DNA of 45,749 nucleotides from Acholeplasmataceae bacterium (lineage in GTDB: Bacteria > Bacillota_I > Bacilli_A > Acholeplasmatales > Acholeplasmataceae). Of the stretch, positions 9,006-16,402 are shown in pieces. The stretch's first letter is position 1. Each line of letters starts with the position of its first letter. The position numbers and the translations under genes were made by a program. The notes under the pieces were generated by a model that worked only from the letters and a program-made list of their open reading frames with translations, did no database searches and was not told where the DNA came from. Location of the stretch: contig JALQTF010000058.1 in the NCBI GenBank assembly GCA_023264085.1, positions 1-45,749 on the forward strand. The letters run 5' to 3'.

Positions 9006-9034
9006 AAAAAGGTAAGAGTGTTATCTCTCACCTT
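9006..9034 (-). terminator. Intrinsic terminator after eno
   Basis: The minus-strand RNA folds as AAGGUGAGAG / CUCUUACCUU (ten pairs, one G-U) around the six-base loop AUAACA, with the stem's closing U's continuing into a U run. It begins nine bases after the enolase stop and ends nine bases before the rnr start, so rnr expression would need read-through or an overlapping promoter. Confidence 0.8.
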
Positions 9035-9042
9035 GTCCTTCG

Positions 9043-10335
9043 TTACTTTAAGTTATAAAATGCGTTTAATCCTAAGTAAGTACCCGTTGATTCTAGTTGA
9101 TCTTCGATACGTATAAGTTGGTTATATTTTGCAATACGATCAGTTCTGGAAGCACTTCCTGTTTTAATTTGACCTGCATTTGTTGCAACCGCAATATCTG
9201 CAATTGTTGTATCTTCTGATTCACCACTACGGTGTGAAATGACTGCAGTATATCCTGCTCTTTTAGCCATTTCAATGGCTTCGAAAGTTTCTGTCAAAGT
9301 TCCGATTTGGTTCACTTTAACTAAAATAGAATTTCCAACATTTGAAGCAATCCCTTGGCTTAAACGTTTTGTATTCGTGACAAATAAGTCATCTCCTACA
9401 AGTTGTACATCTTTACCAAGTGTTTCGGTTAAATAAGCCCAACCTTCCCAATCATTTTCATCTAATCCGTCTTCAATTGAAATAATTGGATATTTTTTAA
9501 CAAGTTGTGCATAAAAATCTGCAAGTTCTCTTGAAGTGAATGATTTTCCACCTTCACCAGCTAATACATATGTTTTTGATGTTTTGTCATAAAATTCTGA
9601 AGATGCAACATCCATTCCAAGATAAATGTCTGCACCAGGTTTATAACCTGCTTTTTCAATCGCTTCCATAATGACTTGTAAAGCTTCTTCATTAGAGCCT
9701 AAGTTTGGTGCAAATCCACCTTCATCACCCACGCCAGTATTGTAACCTTTTGATTGAAGTACTTTTTTCAAATTATGAAAAACTTCAGCACCCATGCGAA
9801 TTGCTTCTTTAAATGATGCTGCTCCTACAGGTAAAATCATGAATTCTTGAAAATCAACATTATTGTCTGCATGGGATCCCCCGTTAATGATGTTCATCAT
9901 TGGAACTGGTAATTGACGTGCATTGAATCCACCTAAATAGGTATATAATTCAACACCTAAAAAATCTGATGCAGCTCTAGCAACAGCCATTGAAACACCT
10001 AAAATGGCATTTGCACCTAATTTTGATTTGTTTGGTGTACCATCAAGTTCAATCATTGCTTGATCGATACCTACTTGATTTGTAACATCATATCCTATGA
10101 GTTCTGGTGCAATCACTTCATTGACATTGTCAACTGCTTTTAAAACACCTTTACCTAAATAACGTGCTTTGTCTCCATCACGCAGTTCAACAGCCTCATG
10201 TTCTCCTGTTGATGCTCCACTTGGAACGATTGCACGACCAAATGCACCTGATTCTGTATAAACTTCAACTTCTACAGTAGGATTTCCACGAGAATCTAAT
10301 ACTTCTCTTGCATAAATATCTGTTATAAATGGCAT
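9043..10335 (-). CDS. eno: Enolase (phosphopyruvate hydratase)
   Basis: A 430-residue enolase of standard length. It starts MPFITDIYAREVLDSRGNPT and contains GASTGEHEAVELRDGD, the catalytic GDEGGFAPN (about residues 204-212), the Mg ligands in MDVASSEF, SIEDGLDEND and LVGDDLFVTN, the lysine of ILVKVNQIG, and the signature SHRSGESEDTTIAD. It converts 2-phosphoglycerate to phosphoenolpyruvate, the donor for the PTS encoded at 20853-22947. AAAGGAG precedes the ATG. It is a single-gene unit between its own promoter (-10 at 10366-10371) and a hairpin terminator. Confidence 0.99.
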   Translation of the reverse strand: MPFITDIYAREVLDSRGNPTVEVEVYTESGAFGRAIVPSGASTGEHEAVELRDGDKARYLGKGVLKAVDNVNEVIAPELIGYDVTNQVGIDQAMIELDGTPNKSKLGANAILGVSMAVARAASDFLGVELYTYLGGFNARQLPVPMMNIINGGSHADNNVDFQEFMILPVGAASFKEAIRMGAEVFHNLKKVLQSKGYNTGVGDEGGFAPNLGSNEEALQVIMEAIEKAGYKPGADIYLGMDVASSEFYDKTSKTYVLAGEGGKSFTSRELADFYAQLVKKYPIISIEDGLDENDWEGWAYLTETLGKDVQLVGDDLFVTNTKRLSQGIASNVGNSILVKVNQIGTLTETFEAIEMAKRAGYTAVISHRSGESEDTTIADIAVATNAGQIKTGSASRTDRIAKYNQLIRIEDQLESTGTYLGLNAFYNLK

Positions 10336-10365
10336 TGTTTTTCTCCTTTACATTTAACCTTTTAT

Positions 10366-10371
10366 ATTATA
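10366..10371 (-). promoter_or_regulatory. eno: -10 element of the eno promoter
   Basis: The minus strand carries TATAAT here, with TTTAAA seventeen bases upstream as a weak -35. The predicted transcript start is near 10359, giving a leader of about 24 bases with the ribosome site AAAGGAG before the eno ATG at 10335. No GC-rich terminator for the upstream ECF gene was seen in 10336-10404, so some read-through is possible. Confidence 0.6.
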
Positions 10372-10404
10372 CATGTTTTTCTATTATTTTTAAATATAAA
10401 TGAA

Positions 10405-11070
10405 TCAATATTCGATATATTTTAACCTAGGCCAAATCATCAAAAATATAACCATGATACTCATGCCTTTAACGATATTAAATGGCGTATAAGAGATGAT
10501 GACTGCCCATAAAAAAGATTGAATCGAATACTCTGTTTGAGTGACAAAATCAAATACATGAAATGTAAGTCTTTCAGTCAACCCATAATATGACAGTAAT
10601 AATGGCGTTGTTATGAAAAAATTTAAAATTATCATAAATATCGATAATGATAACGTAATCATGAATCCATATACGAAATAATCTTGATTGTTTATCTTAA
10701 TGTCATCAGAAGGGACTTCAATTAAATATGGTTTGACTTTCATTTGTCGGATTTTAGAGGCGAGAAAAAAACCCATAATGATCGATAACGATGCAACGAT
10801 CGCAATCATATCCCCAATAATATTCTCTGGAATAAATCCTTTGAAACTTAATCTCACTAATGATCTTAAGATCACAACCATAACTGTGTCTTTATATCCT
10901 AAAGTAACAAGTGCAACTAATATTGCAACTTCACTGAAATCCAATCTTAAAAATGATGCAAAAGGACCACTAATCACAAACCATGGAATTTCAAACAATC
11001 CTAAAATGATTGATATTGCAGCTAATGCAACAATATAAACGACTCTTTTCAAATTGAGTTTTGTACTCAT
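10405..11070 (-). CDS. ECF transporter S component, riboflavin (RibU-like) type
   Basis: A 221-residue integral membrane protein with about five to six hydrophobic helices. Near the N-terminus it has GPFASFLRLDFSEVAILVALVTLG, close to the RibU-type F-L-K-L-D-x-S-D pattern, followed by a loop with NIIGDMIAIVAS. Such S components bind a vitamin outside the cell and deliver it through the shared EcfA/A'/T module, which is not in this window. Riboflavin is the best guess from the motif, but other ECF specificities cannot be excluded. No FMN riboswitch is visible in the 138-base upstream gap. The ATG at 11070 has AGAGG upstream. Confidence 0.75.
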   Translation of the reverse strand: MSTKLNLKRVVYIVALAAISIILGLFEIPWFVISGPFASFLRLDFSEVAILVALVTLGYKDTVMVVILRSLVRLSFKGFIPENIIGDMIAIVASLSIIMGFFLASKIRQMKVKPYLIEVPSDDIKINNQDYFVYGFMITLSLSIFMIILNFFITTPLLLSYYGLTERLTFHVFDFVTQTEYSIQSFLWAVIISYTPFNIVKGMSIMVIFLMIWPRLKYIEY

Positions 11071-11099
11071 GATGGCCTCTAAAAAAACGTCTTTTGATG

Positions 11100-11114
11100 A
11101 TGTTATTATAACAT
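11100..11114 (-). promoter_or_regulatory. Promoter of the ECF gene within a 15-base palindrome
   Basis: The minus strand has an extended -10 TGTTATAAT; the TATAAT box is at 11105-11110. The same bases form the perfect odd palindrome ATGTTAT-T-ATAACAT. Transcription would start about 11098 with a short leader holding AGAGG. The palindrome may be a repressor site over the -10, or a chance product of AT-rich sequence; I cannot decide between these by eye. Confidence 0.5.
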
Positions 11115-11135
11115 GAAATATAGGTGATTTATCAT

Positions 11136-11149
11136 TGAAAACGTTTTAA
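11136..11149. promoter_or_regulatory. Candidate catabolite-responsive element (CRE-like palindrome) upstream of gpmI
   Basis: TGAAAACGTTTTAA matches 13 of 14 positions of the Firmicutes CcpA consensus TGWNANCGNTNWCA. Its centre is about 52 bases before the predicted gpmI transcript start (the -10 TATAAT is at 11183-11188). In Bacillus, CREs at about -55 activate glycolytic overflow genes such as ackA and pta. Near-identical sequence lies before crr-ptsI. A ccpA gene is not in the window, so this is inference. Confidence 0.4.
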
Positions 11150-11182
11150 AATACATTGTTTTTAAAAACTACTACAGAGGTG

Positions 11183-11188
11183 TATAAT
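11183..11188 (+). promoter_or_regulatory. gpmI: -10 element of the gpmI promoter
   Basis: TATAAT lies 20 bases before the gpmI ATG, followed by the ribosome site GGAGG at about 11199-11203. No good -35 is present at 17 bases (TTTTAA), consistent with a promoter that needs an activator. The gap 11071-11208 otherwise holds only the divergent ECF promoter and the CRE-like palindrome. Confidence 0.6.
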
Positions 11189-11208
11189 AATATAGGCAGG
11201 AGGCTCAC

Positions 11209-12729
11209 ATGAAAAAAACAATTGCATTAATTATATTAGATGGTTATGGCTTATCAGATGACATGACAGGGAATGCTGTTAAACTCGCAAAAACACCATT
11301 TTTGGATACACTATTTACAACGTATCCACACAACACATTAAAAACAAGTGGTGAAGCAGTAGGTTTACCTGAAGGTCAGATGGGAAATAGCGAGGTAGGG
11401 CATTTAAACTTAGGTGCTGGTCGTGTAGTTTATCAATCACTTACACGTATCAATAAAAGTATTAAAGATGGTGACTTTTTTACCAATCAAGCATTTTTAG
11501 ATGCCATTGCTCATGCTAAAGAAAATCAAGGTCGTGTCCATGTATTCGGACTCGTTAGTGATGGTGGTGTGCATGCTTATCCAACACATATAAAAGCTTT
11601 ATTTTCATTAAAAGATACGTATCATGTTCCTATGTATTTACATGCATTTATGGATGGTAGAGATACCCCACCTCAAGGCGGAAAAGAGTACTTAAAAGAC
11701 TTAATAGACCATGGTATTAATGTTGCAACAGTTTCAGGAAGATATTATGCAATGGATAGAGATAACAATTGGTCACGTATTCAAGCATCCATTGATGCTA
11801 TGACATTGGCTAAGGGTGAATTATATATTGACCCTCTAGAAGGTATTCAAGCTTCTTATGATCAAGGGGTCACTGATGAATTTATCGTACCATTTATTTC
11901 AGATAAAGATGGTTTAGTAAGAGACGGAGATGCTATTATTTTTGCAAACTTTAGACCAGATCGTGCCATTCGCATTGCAACAGCATTTTCTAATCCTACC
12001 GCGGCTTCAGCCTATGTTAGTGAAGGAAAACCAACATTAGATGCTTCTCACATACCGAATAATTTGTTTTTTGTATCTATGATGCATTATGCAGAAACAG
12101 TAAAAGGTCCAATTGCTTTCCCTCTTCAATCACTTGAAGACATCTATGGTGAAGTCATTGAACGTCACGGTTTGACACAAGTAAGACTTGCAGAAACTGA
12201 AAAATATCCTCATGTAACATTTTTCTTTGATGGTGGAAAAGAGCAAAGCTTTTCAGGTTCTACAAGACTACTCGTACAATCACCAAAAGTAGCTACTTAT
12301 GATTTAAAACCTGAAATGAGTGCCTATGAAGTGAAAGATAAAGCCGTTGAAGCCATCAAATCAGGCACGTTTGACACAATGATTTTAAATTTTGCAAATC
12401 CAGATATGGTGGGTCACACAGGATCATTAGATGCAACCATTAAAGCCGTTGAAGCCGTAGATGCTTGTACAAAAGCGGTTGTTGAAACATTGCAAAAACA
12501 TGATGGTATTGCAATCGTACTTGCAGATCATGGGAATGCCGAAAAAATGATTAATGAAGATGGTACTTCACATACTGCACATACGACAAACGATGTCCCT
12601 GTCGCAATCACTTCACATGATTATGAACTAAACCACGGTGCTTTGTGTGATGTTGCACCAACATTATTAGAATTATTAAATATCAAACAACCAGAAGCAA
12701 TGACTGGAAAATCACTGATCAAAAAATGA
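11209..12729 (+). CDS. gpmI: 2,3-bisphosphoglycerate-independent phosphoglycerate mutase
   Basis: A 506-residue Mn-dependent mutase of the alkaline-phosphatase superfamily. D11 (LDGYGL) and the nucleophile S61 in QMGNSEVGHLNLGAGR belong to the phosphatase domain. The inserted phosphotransferase domain has HAFMDGRDTPPQGG, GRYYAMDRDNNWSR and NFRPDRAIRI. Metal ligands return in ANPDMVGHTG and LADHGNAEKM. It interconverts 3- and 2-phosphoglycerate, directly upstream of enolase in glycolysis. The gene starts at an ATG after GGAGG. It is followed by an amidase gene overlapping by four bases, an unusual partner. Confidence 0.98.
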   Translation: MKKTIALIILDGYGLSDDMTGNAVKLAKTPFLDTLFTTYPHNTLKTSGEAVGLPEGQMGNSEVGHLNLGAGRVVYQSLTRINKSIKDGDFFTNQAFLDAIAHAKENQGRVHVFGLVSDGGVHAYPTHIKALFSLKDTYHVPMYLHAFMDGRDTPPQGGKEYLKDLIDHGINVATVSGRYYAMDRDNNWSRIQASIDAMTLAKGELYIDPLEGIQASYDQGVTDEFIVPFISDKDGLVRDGDAIIFANFRPDRAIRIATAFSNPTAASAYVSEGKPTLDASHIPNNLFFVSMMHYAETVKGPIAFPLQSLEDIYGEVIERHGLTQVRLAETEKYPHVTFFFDGGKEQSFSGSTRLLVQSPKVATYDLKPEMSAYEVKDKAVEAIKSGTFDTMILNFANPDMVGHTGSLDATIKAVEAVDACTKAVVETLQKHDGIAIVLADHGNAEKMINEDGTSHTAHTTNDVPVAITSHDYELNHGALCDVAPTLLELLNIKQPEAMTGKSLIKK

Positions 12730-14051
12730 AAAATATTAAATCATACATACATGCCTTGCAAAAAGGTGAAATGACTTCTGAAGACATTGTCACATACTGT
12801 ATTCATCAAATTCAATCCAAAGATATTTACTACAATAGTGTTGCTTATTTAAATCCTAATGCTATTGAAGAAGCGAAAAGATTAGATGCTCTTTTGCAAG
12901 ATGGCATTGTCTTATCGCCTTTGCATGGTATGCCAATTTTAATAAAAGATAATATTGATGTTAAAGGTATGCCAAATACTGCAAATGCATTCATCTTAAA
13001 AGATTATTTTCCCAATGACGATGCGCCATTAGTTAAAAACCTAAAAGAAGCCGGATGTATCATTTTAGGAAAAACCAATTTATCTGAATGGGCATATTTT
13101 ATGAGTGATCAAAATATGCCATCTGGATACGGATCTCTTCATGGACAGGTCATTCATCCTTTTGATGCAACGATTGATCCCTTAGGATCATCCACTGGTT
13201 CTGCTGTTGCGGTTGCTGCATCTCTAGTACCAATGGCTATTGGAACAGAAACAAATGGTTCTATCATTGCGCCAGCATATCAAAATCAAATTATTGGATT
13301 ACGTCCAACTTTTGGTCAAATATCTAATCAAGGGATCATCCCTATAAGTCCTACGCAAGATACTGCAGGGCCTATGGCAAATTCCATCGAAGATCTTACA
13401 TATCTATATGATGTGTTGACCCATCAAAACATTGCATCTGAATTGTCCTCTATAGAAAAACCTTTTCGTGTTGGAATCTTAAATTTAAATTCTTTCCCAA
13501 ATAAAAAAGAAGATCAAAACGTTCTAAATTTACTTCGGAATGTATTACTAGACAATGGACATGAACTACTTGATATCTCAATTGATTATCAACCTGTTTC
13601 GAATAGCGAGACTTTGTTTTATGAATTTAAATCAAGTATAAATGACTATTTAAATCATGCACAACATCCAGCTGCACATAGCCTAAAAGACATCATAAAT
13701 TTCAACAAATTGAATAAGGAACGGATGCTTAAATATGGTCAAACACTATTAGAAAAATCAGAATCAACATCTGGAAACTTAGATGATCCTAAGTATGTTG
13801 AATTAAGGAAAACACTATTAGAAAAAGCATCTGTATTTGATTCACTCATGATTACACATCAATTAGATGCTCTTGTATCGACACACTGGTTACCTGAATC
13901 TCCTATTTTTGGTCAACCTTCACTCGTTTATCCTATGTCAAAAGACTTTAAAAAACCGCTTAAGAGTCTTGTATTTATTGGAAGAAAGCATCAAGAAAAA
14001 GCACTCCTTCAACTAGGGTATTTATTGGAACAAAAAGAAAAAGAAGCTTAG
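12726..14051 (+). CDS. Amidase-signature family hydrolase (not GatA)
   Basis: A 441-residue amidase-signature protein. The Ser-cisSer-Lys triad is visible as K74 (ILIKDNIDVKG), S155 (LGSSTGSAVAVA) and S179 (IGTETNGSIIAPA); the last motif lacks the arginine of the usual GGSIR-x-P. The C-terminal part is short and divergent. The family hydrolyses amides; the substrate is unknown. Although related to GatA, the divergent core and absence of gatB/gatC neighbours argue against the tRNA amidotransferase. The ATG overlaps the gpmI stop (ATGA), so it is translated from the gpmI transcript. Its stop codon lies in the loop of a symmetrical terminator shared with the convergent gene. Confidence 0.85.
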   Translation: MKNIKSYIHALQKGEMTSEDIVTYCIHQIQSKDIYYNSVAYLNPNAIEEAKRLDALLQDGIVLSPLHGMPILIKDNIDVKGMPNTANAFILKDYFPNDDAPLVKNLKEAGCIILGKTNLSEWAYFMSDQNMPSGYGSLHGQVIHPFDATIDPLGSSTGSAVAVAASLVPMAIGTETNGSIIAPAYQNQIIGLRPTFGQISNQGIIPISPTQDTAGPMANSIEDLTYLYDVLTHQNIASELSSIEKPFRVGILNLNSFPNKKEDQNVLNLLRNVLLDNGHELLDISIDYQPVSNSETLFYEFKSSINDYLNHAQHPAAHSLKDIINFNKLNKERMLKYGQTLLEKSESTSGNLDDPKYVELRKTLLEKASVFDSLMITHQLDALVSTHWLPESPIFGQPSLVYPMSKDFKKPLKSLVFIGRKHQEKALLQLGYLLEQKEKEA

Positions 14052-14065
14052 CTTCTTTTTCTTTT
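14033..14065. terminator. Symmetrical bidirectional terminator containing both convergent stop codons
   Basis: Two perfect 16-base arms (AAAAGAAAAAGAAGCT and its complement, one base between) make a palindrome in which both flanks are A/T runs, so it can terminate both strands. The plus-strand amidase stop TAG (14049-14051) and the minus-strand hydrolase stop TAA (14050-14048) overlap at its centre. Each gene's last codons (KEKEA and KRKRS) are therefore the terminator arms. Confidence 0.85.
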
Positions 14066-14848
14066 ATGTATCCATTGAACAACATCAGTGAAACATGTTT
14101 CTTTATCTAAATCATTAAATATTTCATGATAAGCATTTGGATAAATAATCATCGTCTTATCTTCTGATGGAATTGTTTCGAACCAAGATTGACTCATGTT
14201 TTTGGGGACGATTTTATCATCTTCTCCATGTAATATAAGTGTCGGCACTTTATGTTTTGATGCATGTTTTTTTAGATATCTTACTCCAGAAACCATCATT
14301 TGACCAATGAGTGATCCATACATTTTTTTTAAGTTTAAAGGATCATTTATATACGCTTTTTCTACACTAGGAATTCTCGATAATTTATCATCTGCGAAAT
14401 TTGTTTTTACAGAATACCAAGAAAGCAATTTTGGACCTAATATTCTTAAAGGTAAAACATCTTTTAAAAAGTGTGTTGGTGCCCCAGATGTGATAATACC
14501 GGCGACATCTTGATAAGTCACTGCATACATATGCGTAATCAATCCACCCAAACTGTGACCCAATAAAAATATTTGATCATTAGGGTATGTTTTTTTTACA
14601 TGGTTCACGAGTCCATGCAAATCTTCTAAAATAAGTTTAAAATGCGAGAGTTTTCCCCGTTTACCTGCACTTTGACCATGGCCTCTTAAGTCAAATGCAA
14701 ATGTTGAAATATGATGCAATTCTAAATATGTCATCATTTCTTCATATCTGCCACTATGCTCAGCAATACCATGAACGATGATGACGGTTTGATTACTTTT
14801 TTGAGCTCTTTTTTCTCTTGTAAAAATGAGTGTATTATTTACAAACAT
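14048..14848 (-). CDS. Alpha/beta hydrolase, monoacylglycerol lipase / lysophospholipase type
   Basis: A 266-residue serine hydrolase with IIVHGIAEHSGRYEEMMTYL (oxyanion region), AFDLRGHGQSAGKRG, the nucleophile elbow LLGHSLGGLITHMYA (Ser about residue 98), then LHGEDDKIVPK (catalytic Asp) and NAYHEIFND (catalytic His). This layout is typical of PldB/YtpA-like monoacylglycerol lipases that act on lysolipids. No signal peptide is seen, so it is probably cytoplasmic or membrane-associated. AAGGA is upstream of the ATG. It is a single gene, convergent with the amidase gene and divergent from gcvT. Confidence 0.88.
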   Translation of the reverse strand: MFVNNTLIFTREKRAQKSNQTVIIVHGIAEHSGRYEEMMTYLELHHISTFAFDLRGHGQSAGKRGKLSHFKLILEDLHGLVNHVKKTYPNDQIFLLGHSLGGLITHMYAVTYQDVAGIITSGAPTHFLKDVLPLRILGPKLLSWYSVKTNFADDKLSRIPSVEKAYINDPLNLKKMYGSLIGQMMVSGVRYLKKHASKHKVPTLILHGEDDKIVPKNMSQSWFETIPSEDKTMIIYPNAYHEIFNDLDKETCFTDVVQWIHKRKRS

Positions 14849-14871
14849 AAGTCACTTCCTTTTTCATGTTT

Positions 14872-14900
14872 ATTTTACTCTAAAATGACAAAAAAGTCAG
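14872..14900 (-). promoter_or_regulatory. Promoter of the alpha/beta hydrolase gene
   Basis: On the minus strand CTGACT and TAAAAT (14877-14872) are separated by 17 bases, a fair sigma-A-type promoter. The -35 is part of a short inverted repeat TGAC-N6-GTCA at 14886-14899. The transcript would begin about 14865, with a leader carrying AAGGAAG before the ATG at 14848. Confidence 0.5.
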
Positions 14901-14932
14901 TATGTTTCGTGTGATTTTCAGTGAAAAAATAG

Positions 14933-14938
14933 TATAAT
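14933..14938 (+). promoter_or_regulatory. gcvT: -10 element of the gcv operon promoter
   Basis: TATAAT lies 18 bases before the gcvT ATG, followed by AAAGGAG. The leader is only about a dozen bases, so a glycine riboswitch, common before gcvT in Bacilli, cannot be present. The -35 is weak (TGTGAT at 17 bases). Confidence 0.6.
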
Positions 14939-14956
14939 ATTCAAAAGGAGTTTTCT

Positions 14957-16030
14957 ATGAAAACCACATCATTACATAAAAATCATATTGCTTTAAATGC
15001 CAAGATGGTTGACTTCGGTGGTTTTGACATGCCTCTTTTTTATTCCAATATCACACATGAACATCAACAAGTTCGACAAGCAGCAGGCATCTTTGATGTT
15101 TCACACATGGGTGAAATCATGCTTATCGGAAAAGATGCAATGCAATTTGCAAATTATATTTTAACGAATTCAATTACCGACAATAACGCTAAAGTAACTT
15201 ATGCATTAATGTGTAATCATGAAGGTACTGTTATCGATGATTTACTTGTTTATGTCTTAGATTTATCTAACATTCTACTTGTTGTGAATGCAAGTAATAC
15301 ACAAAAAGATTATGAATGGATCCTCAGTCAAAGTAGAGATTTTGATATTGAGGTCAAAAATATATCAGATGAATACAGTCAAATTGCAATACAAGGCCCA
15401 GACGCAGCAAAACTTTGTACATCGTTATTTACTCTAGATACACCGTTAAAATTCATGGAATACACATCTTTAACAAAAGATAATCGTCAGCTTATTATTT
15501 CTAGAACGGGCTATACTGGCGAAGATGGCTATGAGATTTATGGTTCACATGAAACGATCATTGATTTATGGAATCAAGCATTAAAACTTGGCATCACTCC
15601 TTGTGGATTAGGCGCAAGAGATACGTTAAGATTTGAAGCAAGTTTACCACTTTATGGTCATGAACTTTCAGATCAAATCAATCCCATTGAAGCCGGTTTA
15701 TCATTTGCTGTGAAACAAGAACCATTTATTGGTTATCAAGCAATTCAACATTTTAAAGCACATCCTACAAAAAAACTTGTTGGTATCGAAATGATTGATA
15801 AAGGTATTCCGAGAGAAGGTTATCAATTATATGATCAAGATGTTACAGTAGGTTATGTAACAACCGGTTATTTACTACCAACACAATCCTCAGGATTAGC
15901 ACTTGCTTATGTAGAAATGTCCTATGCATCTCTTGGAAAATCGCTTACTGTCAACATAAGAGGTAAACATTTAGCATGTAAAGTAGTTAAAAAAGCATTT
16001 ATGAAGAAAAACTATAAAAAAGGGGTATGA
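14957..16030 (+). CDS. gcvT: Glycine cleavage system T protein (aminomethyltransferase)
   Basis: A 357-residue protein of typical T-protein length. It has MVDFGGFDMPLFYSNI, FDVSHMGEIMLIGKDA, the tetrahydrofolate-site aspartate in GTVIDDLLVYVL (about residue 97), SRTGYTGEDGYEIY, and GLGARDTLRFEASLPLYGHE. It transfers the methylene group of the aminomethyl-lipoyl H protein to tetrahydrofolate and releases ammonia. It is first in the gcvT-H-PA-PB operon, followed by gcvH after one base. All core motifs are intact. Confidence 0.97.
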   Translation: MKTTSLHKNHIALNAKMVDFGGFDMPLFYSNITHEHQQVRQAAGIFDVSHMGEIMLIGKDAMQFANYILTNSITDNNAKVTYALMCNHEGTVIDDLLVYVLDLSNILLVVNASNTQKDYEWILSQSRDFDIEVKNISDEYSQIAIQGPDAAKLCTSLFTLDTPLKFMEYTSLTKDNRQLIISRTGYTGEDGYEIYGSHETIIDLWNQALKLGITPCGLGARDTLRFEASLPLYGHELSDQINPIEAGLSFAVKQEPFIGYQAIQHFKAHPTKKLVGIEMIDKGIPREGYQLYDQDVTVGYVTTGYLLPTQSSGLALAYVEMSYASLGKSLTVNIRGKHLACKVVKKAFMKKNYKKGV

Positions 16031-16031
16031 C

Positions 16032-16394
16032 ATGGGAACAAAACTTTATTCAGCATCCGATGAATGGATACTCATTGAAACAGATCAAGTTTCAATAGGG
16101 ATTACAAAATATGCTGCAGATCAACTTGGAGATATCGTATTTATCGATTTACCTTCGATTGGTCAAATGATTGAAAAAGATGGTGCTTTTGGTGCAGTTG
16201 AATCCGTCAAAGCTGCAGCAGATTTATATGCACCTATTTCAGGTGAAGTCATCTCAGTGAATCAAGCACTTTTAGATGCACCTGAATTATTAAATGAAGA
16301 TCCTGAACATACATTTATTGTGACGTTGAAAATTGATCAACTCGATATTGATGGTTTAATGGATGAATCGACGTATTTAAATTCTAAGAATTAG
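16032..16394 (+). CDS. gcvH: Glycine cleavage system H protein (lipoyl carrier)
   Basis: A 120-residue H protein. The lipoylated lysine is K60 in AFGAVESVKAAADLYAPISG, the conserved E-S-V-K-A context. The N-terminal EWILIETDQVSIGITKYAADQLGDI and the C-terminal helix near LNEDPEHTFIVTLK fit the family. It shuttles the aminomethyl intermediate between P, T and L proteins. Neither the L protein (dihydrolipoamide dehydrogenase) nor a lipoate ligase is in the window, so they must be supplied elsewhere. GGGG eight bases before the ATG is the likely ribosome site. Confidence 0.97.
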   Translation: MGTKLYSASDEWILIETDQVSIGITKYAADQLGDIVFIDLPSIGQMIEKDGAFGAVESVKAAADLYAPISGEVISVNQALLDAPELLNEDPEHTFIVTLKIDQLDIDGLMDESTYLNSKN

Positions 16395-16402
16395 GAGTAA
16401 CC

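Noticed and set aside
14849..14956. Possible glycine riboswitch before gcvT
   Set aside because: The predicted leader is about 15 bases and none of the conserved riboswitch cores is present.
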